From an uncultured Granulosicoccaceae bacterium (lineage in GTDB: Bacteria; Pseudomonadota; Gammaproteobacteria; Granulosicoccales; Granulosicoccaceae), in contig CALLMF010000031.1 of the NCBI GenBank assembly GCA_938006335.1, positions 62,001 to 126,000 of the forward strand: a stretch of DNA of 64,000 nucleotides. The letters run 5' to 3'. Shown piece after piece: positions 26,769 to 34,983 of the stretch. Both the position numbers and the translations under genes were made by a program. How positions within the stretch are numbered: the stretch's first letter is position 1; each line of letters begins with the position of its first letter. The notes beneath the pieces were generated by a model. The model made no database searches, was not told where the DNA came from, and worked only from the letters and a program-made list of their open reading frames with translations.

Positions 26769-27415
26769 CGAGATGACTCTTCCGCCAGTGAGAGCAAGGC
26801 GCTACTTGCGCGCTCGAGAAAGGCGTCCCTGCCCTCGCCCTCCTTCACATGCAGCGACTCACCGAAGGTCACGGTGCACAACAGCGGCACTGGCACAACC
26901 TCGCCCTTGGGCAGTACCCGGTTCAGGTGAGCGATCCACACGGGCACGAGATCCACGGTTGGCCGGGCTTGCGCCAAGTGGTACAGCCCGCTGCGAAAAG
27001 GCAACAACGGCGTGTCGGTCAGATTGCGCGTGCCTTCGGGAAAGATGATCAGCGAGTGGCCATTATCCAGTGCCGCCGACATCTGTTGTACGGCGGCAAT
27101 GCCACCTTGCTCTCCTGCGCCTCTTTCGATCAACAGTGCACGAAATACCCGACGCCCGATGAAGCGTCGCAGCGCCGAGCTGTTCCAGTAGTCCGCGCCG
27201 GCTACTGGTCGGGTGGCGCGGCGCATGCGCGGAGGCAGAACCGTCCACAGCAGCACGAAGTCGCCGTTACTGCTGTGATTGGCAAAATACACGCGCTGGC
27301 GCGCTACGGGCTCCGAGCCCGACCACAAACCGCGCACCGCTGTGACCAACCGTGCGAAGAGTACGATGCCGGCCGCCGTAGCCGCCGCAGAGACATCCAG
27401 AAACAGTTTTCTCAC
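26765..27415 (-). CDS. 1-acyl-sn-glycerol-3-phosphate acyltransferase (PlsC-like)
   Basis: A 216-residue acyltransferase with an N-terminal hydrophobic anchor and the catalytic HX4D motif in FANHSSNGDFVLLW (about 49), plus IIFPEGTRNLTD, the substrate-binding block. It would acylate lysophosphatidate to phosphatidate, the substrate for the overlapping cdsA gene. The start is GTG at 27415 (MRKLFLDVSAAAT). The HSSNGD variant, with Ser-Ser in place of the usual H(Q/R)S, belongs to the PlsC superfamily but the acyl preference is unknown. First gene of the four-gene cassette. Confidence 0.9.
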   Translation of the reverse strand: MRKLFLDVSAAATAAGIVLFARLVTAVRGLWSGSEPVARQRVYFANHSSNGDFVLLWTVLPPRMRRATRPVAGADYWNSSALRRFIGRRVFRALLIERGAGEQGGIAAVQQMSAALDNGHSLIIFPEGTRNLTDTPLLPFRSGLYHLAQARPTVDLVPVWIAHLNRVLPKGEVVPVPLLCTVTFGESLHVKEGEGRDAFLERASSALLSLAEESSR

Positions 27416-27479
27416 GAGCGATGCGCATCAGACAGTCGAAAGAACCCGCACAGTCTAACGGCCGCGTCGTCGCTCGCGG

Positions 27480-27983
27480 TCAGTTGTCGTCAGGCACCTT
27501 CTCGGCCGTGTCGAGTTCATGCGACTCCACGGCTTCGCGTCGTCGCGCCTGCACGGCAATCATGGCAGGCACGTAGGCCGTGAAGGCGGTACACCACATG
27601 CCAAGTATCAGCACCGGCAAGTCCACGTCAGGAGACTCCGGTGGCGCGCTGGAATGCCACCACAACAGCAACCACAGTCCCAGCAGCGCCACGCCGTTGA
27701 TGATCCACGCGCCGATCATCCAGCGTGTCATACGCCCGTGTTGCGGACCTAGTCCACGCCGGATCCCTGCGCGTGCCAGAAACCACGCCGGTAGTGCACC
27801 TAGCAGTACCGGGACAGATAACCAGGTGGCCCCACGCGCAATGGCACCCGACTGTGACGCGGCGGGACCGCCATAGATATCAACGCTGTTCATGCCGATG
27901 AACCAGGCACTACCCAACCAGGCCAGCACGCTCACCGCCCCCATCAACGAGCCGTTGGCAACACGGGCGCGCAAGTGACTCAT
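27480..27983 (-). CDS. Small four-helix membrane protein coupled to tcuA
   Basis: A 167-residue protein of unknown family. I use the ATG at 27983, which overlaps the tcuA stop by ATGA. Four hydrophobic segments are seen at about 12-30, 50-68, 85-107 and 125-142, and a short charged C-terminal tail follows. No Fe-S cysteines or obvious paired heme-ligand histidines are present; histidines occur only near QHGRMTRW and LWWHSSAPP. Because it is translationally coupled to an FAD dehydrogenase, a membrane-docking or electron-transfer helper role is possible. I do not recognise the family. Confidence 0.75.
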   Translation of the reverse strand: MSHLRARVANGSLMGAVSVLAWLGSAWFIGMNSVDIYGGPAASQSGAIARGATWLSVPVLLGALPAWFLARAGIRRGLGPQHGRMTRWMIGAWIINGVALLGLWLLLWWHSSAPPESPDVDLPVLILGMWCTAFTAYVPAMIAVQARRREAVESHELDTAEKVPDDN

Positions 27984-29500
27984 GCTGTTGCCGCGGAGCC
28001 ATTGTGCGTGCGGTCCTTCGCAAAGCCCGCGGCGCCCTCGCCAGCACGTCGACCAAACACCGCCCCCGACGTCAAGCCGGAGCCGCCGGGGTAGCCTGCG
28101 ACAAACACGCCCCCAACCATCTCGCCACATGCAAAGAGTCCGGCAATCCACGATTCATCTTCGCGCAACACCACGCCGCTGTCAGACACCTTCACGCCGC
28201 CATAGGTAAACGTGATTCCACACGTGACCGGGTAGGCACGAAACGGCGGAGCGTCCAGGCGTTGAGCCCAGTTCGCACGTGGCGGATCGAGGCCTTGAGC
28301 CGACTTTCCATCGAGTTGAGTGGGATCGAAGGTGATCGTGTCATCGACCGCATCATTGAATTGCTCAAGCGTTGCCATGGCAGCGTTTGCATCGAGATCC
28401 TCGCAGCGCTCACACAGCGCGTCGAGCGTTTCTGCTTCAACGAAGTGGGCATCGTCAAAGCGATACTCGTCGTACAACAGAGCGAAGACCTTGCTGTCGA
28501 AGATCTGCCAGGCCACATGCCCTGGTTGTTCGAGAATCGCCCGACCGAACTGGGCGTAGGTGTAGTTGCGAAAGTTCTTCCCCTCGTCGACAAATCGCTG
28601 CCCGTTGTTATTGAGCATCACGCCGAGGAAGTAACAGATCTTCCGGTACTTCTTGCGCTCACCCGCTGGAATATCAAGGTTGCCGTAGTCCTTCATGTAC
28701 CGATCCATCGGCGTAGCGTGCGCGTTGCCAAGGCTGCCATGGCGAGCGGCACCGAGGCCCCAGGCTACCGAAAGACCATCACCGGTATTGAACGGGGTGC
28801 CGCGCGGCTTGGCCGCAGCCCACTCGGCGCCCATCTGGGTCACACGCATTTCGCTATTGGACTCGAAGCCACCGCACGCGAGCACAACAGCTCGCGCTTC
28901 AATGTTTTCGCGCTTACCGCCGGCGTTCTCTGCCACCACGCCAGACACGCATCCATCAACGTCAATCAGGCTCACCATCGCACAGTCATAGCGAATGCTG
29001 ACACCCATGGCGAGTGCCGCGGCACGTTCGGCTTCGAACAGGCCGACGCCTTCGTTGCGCGCGGACAGCGTAAGTCCACCCCAGAACACGTGCCGCCCGT
29101 CCTTCAGGAACGACTGGCGTTCGTAGATCGGTACGAAACGCACTCCGTGGGATGCCAGCCAGCGAACGGCGTCGTAACTCTCCGACACCAGACGGTGTTG
29201 TTCTGGACGTAATGCCTGCCCGTCATTGAATGACAGCAGGTCATCGGCAAAGCGCGTGGTTGGATACGAACCGAAATCGGTAAGAGGCACCCGCGGGTCG
29301 TCTGGATCTTCGAGCAGGGGCAACAGATCCTCTCCGCTGTCGTAGGCGAATCGCATGGCTCCCGCGGTGTATTGCGTGTTGCCACCGGCGAGCGCTTCAT
29401 CCGCCTTTTCGATCATCAATACCGAGGCCCCGCCTTCAGAGGCTGCGATGGCAGCGCACAGAGCGGCGTTGCCTGTTCCTACGATCAATACATCAATCAT
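27980..29500 (-). CDS. tcuA: FAD-dependent tricarballylate dehydrogenase TcuA-like
   Basis: A 506-residue flavoprotein of the succinate dehydrogenase/fumarate reductase flavoprotein superfamily. In Salmonella TcuA oxidises tricarballylate to cis-aconitate. Motifs: N-terminal dinucleotide fold VLIVGTGNAALCAAIAASEG, the TcuA-like EKADEALAGGNTQYTAGAMR, TPFNTGDGLSVAWGLGAA, and the C-terminal GCGEMVGG-type flavin block (FACGEMVGGVFVAGYPGG). It lies 69 bases behind the tctE-like kinase gene and is opposite a tripartite tricarboxylate transporter, in line with a tricarboxylate substrate. TcuB, the Fe-S/membrane protein that reoxidises TcuA in Salmonella, is not encoded in the window. Other small tricarboxylates are possible substrates. 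Confidence 0.87.
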   Translation of the reverse strand: MIDVLIVGTGNAALCAAIAASEGGASVLMIEKADEALAGGNTQYTAGAMRFAYDSGEDLLPLLEDPDDPRVPLTDFGSYPTTRFADDLLSFNDGQALRPEQHRLVSESYDAVRWLASHGVRFVPIYERQSFLKDGRHVFWGGLTLSARNEGVGLFEAERAAALAMGVSIRYDCAMVSLIDVDGCVSGVVAENAGGKRENIEARAVVLACGGFESNSEMRVTQMGAEWAAAKPRGTPFNTGDGLSVAWGLGAARHGSLGNAHATPMDRYMKDYGNLDIPAGERKKYRKICYFLGVMLNNNGQRFVDEGKNFRNYTYAQFGRAILEQPGHVAWQIFDSKVFALLYDEYRFDDAHFVEAETLDALCERCEDLDANAAMATLEQFNDAVDDTITFDPTQLDGKSAQGLDPPRANWAQRLDAPPFRAYPVTCGITFTYGGVKVSDSGVVLREDESWIAGLFACGEMVGGVFVAGYPGGSGLTSGAVFGRRAGEGAAGFAKDRTHNGSAATA

Positions 29501-29569
29501 TCAATAGCTCTCGACGTTCCTTTCCGGGGGCGGGCGTCCGCGACTGCAAAGTACGTAGTCCACTTGTTT

Positions 29570-30943
29570 CTACTGCTGAACACGCCGTGGCAGATCAATG
29601 ACGATGGATTTACCGTCAGCATCGGGTACCGGTTCCACCGACAGACGACCACCGTGCAAGCGTACGATATCCCGCACGATCGACAACCCCAGACCACTGC
29701 CTGCCGCAGCGCCGGAACCCGTGTGGAAGGCCTCGCTCAACTGTTGCAGCCGCTCATCGTCCAGGGGTTCGCCAGTATCGCTGACACTGAAGCGCACGGC
29801 GCCGCTGCCCTCCGCTGGGGTGGCACCGACCACAATCGAAGCACCACGGCCACCATGACGAATGGCGTTGTCGATGAGGTTTGCAAAGGCCTCCCGTAAC
29901 AGACCGCCGTGTGCGGTGATTTTACAGTGCTCCACAGACGCTTCAAACGACAGCTCCTGCCCCATTTCAATCGCTTGGGCACCGTGCTCTCTCGCGACAG
30001 CAGCAGCCAGCGCCACGATGTCCACGGGCCCAGAGGTATCAATGCCGCCTGCGTTACTACGCGCACTGATCAACATCTGCTCGACCAGGCGTTGCAGGCG
30101 CCTCGATGAATCGACCAGTGCCGATGCACGCTCTCTGACGGCATGCAAGGTCGGCGCGGCTTCCACGTTCTGGGCCTGCGTCAACAACGCGGCCACGGGG
30201 TTACGCAACTGGTGGGCTGCGTCGCCAATCAAGCGCTCGCGCGCACTGCCCGCGGCTGACACGCGCTCGAAGAGCGTGTTCATCGTTTGTGTTATCGGCC
30301 GCAACTCTACCGGCACCTGTCGGCGTATCGGCGACAGGTCATCAGGAGAGCGCTTGGCCACAGCGTCTCGCAGGTCTTCCAGTGGGCGCAAGCCCCGAGA
30401 CACCGCCCACCACGCGACAAGACCTGCCATTCCCACCAACAAGGCCAATCGCCATAGTGACTGACCAAACAGCTCGAGTGCCGAGGCGCGGCGCTGTTGT
30501 ACCCGCTGCCAGACCGTCAGCGTGGTCCAGCCCGACAGCCCAGGGCGACTGAGCAATTGCCGCGCAGCAACCGCCCGTACCGGGTCTCCCTGGTACTCAC
30601 TGTCGTAGAACACCGTGAGCCCATTGCTGAGGCGGACGTGCGTCGGCCGTTCCGGCACCGCGGAGTAGCCGATGATCCAGGCGTTGCCCGGCGCTGCAAA
30701 GTGATAGAAGAACTGATCACCGAGCGATTCTGTGAGCACTTCCAGGAGGTTTTCGGTCACCAGTTCGTTCTCGTTGGCAACCATGTGTTCGGTCAGAGCG
30801 AGCAACACCGTCTGCAAGGTGCGGTCATGCAGCTTGTTGGATGCCTCGCGCACCGAAAAAAAGGAGTTTATCGACACGACGCTTGCCACCAGCGACAGTG
30901 GCAGAATCAACCAGAGCAACAGTCCTGTACGGATCGATTTCAT
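29570..30943 (-). CDS. tctE: TctE-like sensor histidine kinase
   Basis: A 457-residue two-helix membrane kinase. The N-terminal periplasmic region (FSVREASNKLHDRTLQTVLL ... WIIGYSAVPE) is the 2CSK_N domain typical of TctE, which senses tricarboxylates. A second membrane segment lies near 165-185, followed by HAMP, the H box LIGDAAHQLRNPVAALL (H244) and the ATPase motifs NLIDNAIRHGG, VSDTGEPLDDE and GSGLGLSIVRDIV. I use the ATG at 30943 because it overlaps the response regulator stop by ATGA; a TTG at 30964 in the same frame is less likely. It should control the divergent tct operon. Confidence 0.92.
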   Translation of the reverse strand: MKSIRTGLLLWLILPLSLVASVVSINSFFSVREASNKLHDRTLQTVLLALTEHMVANENELVTENLLEVLTESLGDQFFYHFAAPGNAWIIGYSAVPERPTHVRLSNGLTVFYDSEYQGDPVRAVAARQLLSRPGLSGWTTLTVWQRVQQRRASALELFGQSLWRLALLVGMAGLVAWWAVSRGLRPLEDLRDAVAKRSPDDLSPIRRQVPVELRPITQTMNTLFERVSAAGSARERLIGDAAHQLRNPVAALLTQAQNVEAAPTLHAVRERASALVDSSRRLQRLVEQMLISARSNAGGIDTSGPVDIVALAAAVAREHGAQAIEMGQELSFEASVEHCKITAHGGLLREAFANLIDNAIRHGGRGASIVVGATPAEGSGAVRFSVSDTGEPLDDERLQQLSEAFHTGSGAAAGSGLGLSIVRDIVRLHGGRLSVEPVPDADGKSIVIDLPRRVQQ

Positions 30944-31611
30944 CCGTCGACGTGCAACAGGCAATAACCCAAACCGCGCAAGGTACGAATCTCCACTCCG
31001 CTGCCTGCGAGCCGCTTGCGTAAGCGGTGCACGTAGAGCTCGATGGTGTTGTCGGCCGCCTCGGTGGTCGCACCAAACACGTGATCAAGCAATCGGGACT
31101 TGGGCAGCACTTCTCCGCGTCGACGCAGTAACAACTCGAGTACGGCCAACTCTCTCGCGGGCAGGATCAGCAGCTCACCGCCCACCGTGACATGTCGAGC
31201 ACCGGGATCAAAACTCAATGAACCGATCTCGATCGTCTCGACGCGCTGACGATCGCTTCGACGCAGCAGCGCCCTGACGCGGGCCTTGAGTTCATCGAGG
31301 TCAAAGGGTTTGGCGAGATAGTCGTCCGCGCCGGCATCCAGCCCTGCAACCTTGTCAGCCTGATCTCCGCGGGCGGTCAATATCAGGACAGGCGTCGATA
31401 CGTCACGCCGGCGCAAATCTCCGACAATGTCCAGACCGGAGCACCCGGGAAGGTTCACGTCGAGAATCAGGAGGTCGCACGTACCACGTGTGACAAAGTC
31501 AGCAGCGCCCGTGCCGCTCGACAGCACATCAACCCCGTGCCCCTCATCTCTCAGAGCGGTGGCCAGTCCATCGGCGAGCAGAGCGTTGTCCTCGACGACG
31601 ACGATGTGCAT
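30940..31611 (-). CDS. tctD: TctD-like OmpR-family response regulator
   Basis: A 223-residue regulator. The receiver domain (1-115) has the acidic pair in VVVEDNALLADGL, the phosphoacceptor in LLILDVNLPGCSG (about D51) and the lysine in YLAKPFDLDELKARV. The C-terminal winged helix (about 125-220) shows REVLPKSRLLDHVFG-type residues and DNTIELYVHRLRKRL, typical of OmpR/PhoB-type DNA binding. I use the ATG at 31611 (MHIVVVEDN). It is divergent from tctC with 105 bases between starts and should bind there. Confidence 0.93.
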   Translation of the reverse strand: MHIVVVEDNALLADGLATALRDEGHGVDVLSSGTGAADFVTRGTCDLLILDVNLPGCSGLDIVGDLRRRDVSTPVLILTARGDQADKVAGLDAGADDYLAKPFDLDELKARVRALLRRSDRQRVETIEIGSLSFDPGARHVTVGGELLILPARELAVLELLLRRRGEVLPKSRLLDHVFGATTEAADNTIELYVHRLRKRLAGSGVEIRTLRGLGYCLLHVDG

Positions 31612-31716
31612 ACGGGTGAGCGACACGGAGCCACCGCACTGTATCAGCCATGACAGGCAGGCGAAAGCTTGGTGCCGTAACATCCCGAAAACGAATACCA
31701 CCACGAGGAGAGAGTC
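31612..31716. promoter_or_regulatory. Divergent control region between tctD and tctC
   Basis: These 105 bases separate the divergent tctD and tctC genes and must hold both promoters and, by analogy with other TctDE systems, the TctD site. I see the tctC ribosome binding site (GAGGAG at 31704-31709) and an imperfect dyad TGTATCAGCCATGACA at 31650-31665, but no convincing -35/-10 pair. The role is inferred from layout. Confidence 0.4.
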
Positions 31717-32823
31717 TTGAAAACAGAGAACCAACGCACATCAGGCCGTGCACACAAGGGCGTAATGGCCATGGCAGCGCTGGCGGCAGCCAGCCTGACA
31801 GCACCCGCCTGGGCGGTTGACTTCAGCGGTCAGACCGTCGAATGGGTCATCCCCTTTTCCGAAGGTGGTGGCTCAGACAAATGGGCGCGCTTCTACGCCC
31901 CTCTGCTGTCCGAGGCACTTCCGGGCCAGCCCAATGTCGTCGTCAAGAACGAGCCTGGCGCGGGATCCACCAAGGGCACCAACGATTTTGCCAAGAACGC
32001 AGCCCCCGATGGCCTGACGATCCTCGGCACCTCCGGTTCCACCCAGTTTCCGTTCCTGCTGGATGATCCGCGCGTGCAATACCACTACGCGGACTTCCAG
32101 ATCGTTCTGGCTTCCGCTACCGGCGGTGTTGCATACCTGCCGCCCGAACTCGCCGAAGAGTTTGCTGCTGACGCCGACGCCTTCGCTGCAAACAACACCT
32201 TCATCTACGGCTCGCAAGGCGCGACACGATTGGATCTCGTGCCGCTTCTCGCCTGGGAAATGCTCGGCATGGACGTGGAGCCCGTATTCGGCCTCAAGGG
32301 TCGGGGCGACGGCCGCCTGATGTTCGAACGCGGCGACGCCAACATCGACTATCAGACTTCCTCGGCCTACCTCAACGGCGTCGTGCCGCTGGTCGAGGAA
32401 GGCAAGGCGGTACCGATGATGAGCTGGGGCTCGCTCGACGAGAACGGCGAGATCGTTCGCGACCCGACCTTCCCCGACATGCCGACCTTCAAGGAAGTCT
32501 GCGAAAGCGTTGCCGCCTGCGAAACCTCGGGCCCGGCCTGGGATGCGTGGGTCGCCTTCTTCGTAGCCGGCTTCCCGGCGCAGAAAATGGTGTTCCTGCC
32601 AGGTGAAACCGATGCCGAGATCGTTGCGGCCTACAGCGATGCCTTCAAGGCAGTCACCGAGCGTGATGACTTTGCCGAGATTTCTGCCGCTCGCCTCGGT
32701 GTGTACCCGCAAAGCACCGGTGAAGCCGCAGAAACCCAGAAAGCACTGGGCACCGAAGTCAGCGATGAAGCCAAGGCCTTCGTGAAGGGCTGGTTGAAAG
32801 AGCGTTACGGCGTCGAGCTGTAA
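31717..32823 (+). CDS. tctC: Tripartite tricarboxylate transporter substrate-binding protein (TctC/Bug type)
   Basis: The periplasmic solute receptor of the tripartite tricarboxylate transporter. The 368-residue protein starts at TTG (31717), supported by GAGGAG 7 bases upstream; the later ATGs would remove the basic n-region of the signal peptide, which ends at APAWA. The mature part begins with DFSGQTVEWVIPFSEGGGSD, the diagnostic first strand of TctC/Bug proteins, and continues with VVVKNEPGAGSTKGTNDFAK. It precedes the fused membrane subunits. The ligand is likely a small carboxylate; TcuA next door points to tricarballylate or an aconitate. Confidence 0.93.
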   Translation: MKTENQRTSGRAHKGVMAMAALAAASLTAPAWAVDFSGQTVEWVIPFSEGGGSDKWARFYAPLLSEALPGQPNVVVKNEPGAGSTKGTNDFAKNAAPDGLTILGTSGSTQFPFLLDDPRVQYHYADFQIVLASATGGVAYLPPELAEEFAADADAFAANNTFIYGSQGATRLDLVPLLAWEMLGMDVEPVFGLKGRGDGRLMFERGDANIDYQTSSAYLNGVVPLVEEGKAVPMMSWGSLDENGEIVRDPTFPDMPTFKEVCESVAACETSGPAWDAWVAFFVAGFPAQKMVFLPGETDAEIVAAYSDAFKAVTERDDFAEISAARLGVYPQSTGEAAETQKALGTEVSDEAKAFVKGWLKERYGVEL

Positions 32824-32857
32824 GCGTCGGTTTGCGCATGCCTGAGGCCTGCGCGCC

Positions 32858-32887
32858 CTGCCCGCTGGACAAACGTCCGGCGGGCAG
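32858..32887 (+). promoter_or_regulatory. Strong hairpin between tctC and the tctAB fusion
   Basis: CTGCCCGC/GCGGGCAG extended inward by a T-G wobble and GGAC/GTCC gives a 13-bp stem with the four-base loop AAAC. It lies 35 bases after the tctC stop and 33 bases before the downstream ATG, and only ATTT follows, so transcription need not end there. In binding-protein transport operons such structures often protect the upstream receptor mRNA or attenuate the membrane genes. Confidence 0.55.
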
Positions 32888-32920
32888 ATTTCCTGATATC
32901 AAACCACTAGCTGCAGCACC

Positions 32921-34936
32921 ATGGAAGCACTAGCCGCGGCGTTACCCGCCCTGAGTGAAGCTTTCGCACTCATTCTGCAACCGACCCAGATCGGATTCCT
33001 GATCGTCGGTGTGCTGCTCGGCTTGTCGGTGGGGGTATTTCCGGGCCTCGGCGGCATTGCCGGCCTGTCCCTCGTCCTTCCGTTCATCTACGGGATGGAC
33101 TCGGTATCCGGCCTGGCCCTGATGGTCGGCCTGGTTGCCGTCATCCCCACCTCGGATACCTTTGCCAGCGTGCTGATGGGTATCCCCGGCTCGTCAGCCA
33201 GCCAGGCCACGGTGCTGGATGGCTTCCCGCTGGCCAAGCGCGGGCAAGCCGCACGTGCACTGTCGGCAGCCTTCGTGTCGTCGCTCATCGGCGGTCTGTT
33301 CGGCGCGATCGTGTTGACCTTCTTCGTGCTGATTGCACGCCCTCTGGTGCTGGCCTTCGGCACACCTGAGCTTCTGATGGTGACCATTCTCGGGCTCGCC
33401 ATGGTCGGCACGCTGGCCGGTCGAATTCCGCTCAAGGGCGTTGCGGCGGCCGGGCTCGGCATGATGGTCGGTGCCATAGGAGCTGCGCCCGCGCTCGGTT
33501 CCGGGCGGCTGGTGTCAGCCGAGTGGCCGTACCTCTACGACGGACTGCAACTGGTGATCGTGGGTCTTGGCATCTTTGCCATCCCGGAGATCATCGCGCT
33601 ACTGCGGCAAGACCGCGCGATCTCCCGCGATGGGGGACTCGGCGCTGGATGGCTGGACGGCCTGCGAGATTGGTGGCGCCACAAATGGCTATCGTTACGC
33701 TGCGCCGTCATTGGCGTGATCGTTGGCGTGATACCCGGACTGGGCGGATCCGTTGTCGACTGGATTGCCTACGGTCACACCGTACAGACCTCACGGCGCA
33801 ATCCGGAGTTCGGCTCCGGTGACATCCGCGGCGTCATCGGGCCTGAAAGTTCAAACAACGCCAAGGAAGGAGGCGGTCTGGTGCCCACCTTGCTGTTTGG
33901 CATCCCGGGCTCCGGCTCCATGGCGGTGTTCATCGGCGGCATGATTCTGCTCGGCTACGAGGCCGGCCCCCAGATGATCACCAACGACCTCGACATCACC
34001 TACACGATCGTGTGGTCGCTGGCGCTTGCCAATGTCGTTGGTGCCGGACTTTGCATATTACTGTCACAGCCCATCGCGCGACTGACCACCATCAGGTTCA
34101 CGCTGCTGGTGCCCTTCCTGTTCATGCTGATTGCCTTTGCCGCTTTTCAGTCACGCCAATCGCTTGAGGATCTCGCAGCGCTTGCGGCCATCGGGATGCT
34201 TGGCATATTCATGCGTCGCTTCGATTGGTCACGCCCGGCCTTTCTCATTGGATTCGTGCTGGCCGATCAGGCCGAGGTCTACACCTACCAGGCCGTGCAA
34301 ATCGCCATGATCAAGGGCAGGAAGGGCACCGCTCCGATGCTTGAATTCCTGTTCTCTCCCATCGTCATCGCAATTCTCGTCATCACCATCGTTTCGGTGT
34401 GGCTCGGCATGCGCCAGTCAAAGAAGATATTGCCCGAAGGGGATATCAGCAGTGGTCGCCGGGCAGCGCCTCTGAGTTTTGCGCTGCTGCTGGCTGCCTT
34501 CTTTGCGTGGGCCTTGATCGATGCCTTGTCCATCTCCGTCTTCAACGACAAGGTGTTTCCAGCCACGATCAGTGCGGTGGCACTACTGGCCACGCTCGCG
34601 ATCATCGTGAGAATGCTATTGGCTCCGCCAGAGAGTGCACTGTTTGCTGATCGCGAAGCGGCGGGAGAGGACGCGGATGCACCTCATGGGCTCTGGCCGA
34701 CCATCGCCTGGTTCGCGAGCCTGTTGGTGTTGACGTCGCTGTTCGGCTTCATCATTGCCATCACCTTGTTCTTCGTGATCTTCCTGCGGTGGCGAGCGGG
34801 CGCAAGCTGGAGCCGAACGGTCGTGCTTTCCGTGTGCGGTATCGCCTTTATCCTGACCATGGCGAGTTTGCTGAATCGGGATTTTCCACCTGGCCTGCTT
34901 CAGAATTACCTCACGCTTCCATGGCCGTTCGGCTGA
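32921..34936 (+). CDS. Fused TctA-TctB tripartite tricarboxylate transporter membrane protein
   Basis: A 671-residue membrane protein that joins two subunits usually made separately. Residues 1-about 500 are TctA: GVLLGLSVGVFPGLGGIAGL, LMGIPGSSASQATVLDGFPL and GVIPGLGGSVVDWIAYGHTV, the two repeated glycine/proline-rich blocks of the family, and about a dozen helices. After a charged linker (KKILPEGDISSGRRAAP) residues about 515-671 form the four-helix TctB (DUF1468) part. It imports the ligand delivered by TctC using the ion gradient. No separate tctB gene is present. Confidence 0.92.
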   Translation: MEALAAALPALSEAFALILQPTQIGFLIVGVLLGLSVGVFPGLGGIAGLSLVLPFIYGMDSVSGLALMVGLVAVIPTSDTFASVLMGIPGSSASQATVLDGFPLAKRGQAARALSAAFVSSLIGGLFGAIVLTFFVLIARPLVLAFGTPELLMVTILGLAMVGTLAGRIPLKGVAAAGLGMMVGAIGAAPALGSGRLVSAEWPYLYDGLQLVIVGLGIFAIPEIIALLRQDRAISRDGGLGAGWLDGLRDWWRHKWLSLRCAVIGVIVGVIPGLGGSVVDWIAYGHTVQTSRRNPEFGSGDIRGVIGPESSNNAKEGGGLVPTLLFGIPGSGSMAVFIGGMILLGYEAGPQMITNDLDITYTIVWSLALANVVGAGLCILLSQPIARLTTIRFTLLVPFLFMLIAFAAFQSRQSLEDLAALAAIGMLGIFMRRFDWSRPAFLIGFVLADQAEVYTYQAVQIAMIKGRKGTAPMLEFLFSPIVIAILVITIVSVWLGMRQSKKILPEGDISSGRRAAPLSFALLLAAFFAWALIDALSISVFNDKVFPATISAVALLATLAIIVRMLLAPPESALFADREAAGEDADAPHGLWPTIAWFASLLVLTSLFGFIIAITLFFVIFLRWRAGASWSRTVVLSVCGIAFILTMASLLNRDFPPGLLQNYLTLPWPFG

Positions 34937-34983
34937 AAGCACGGCACCTACTCACGACTCGTCCCTGACAAGAGGCTGGTGGA

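Noticed and set aside
27480-27983. TcuB (electron-transfer partner of TcuA)
   Set aside because: The protein lacks Fe-S cysteines and is much too short for TcuB.
31669-31698. A sigma-70 promoter for tctC (TTGGTG ... GAATAC)
   Set aside because: The -10 match is poor and the start would fall on the ribosome binding site.
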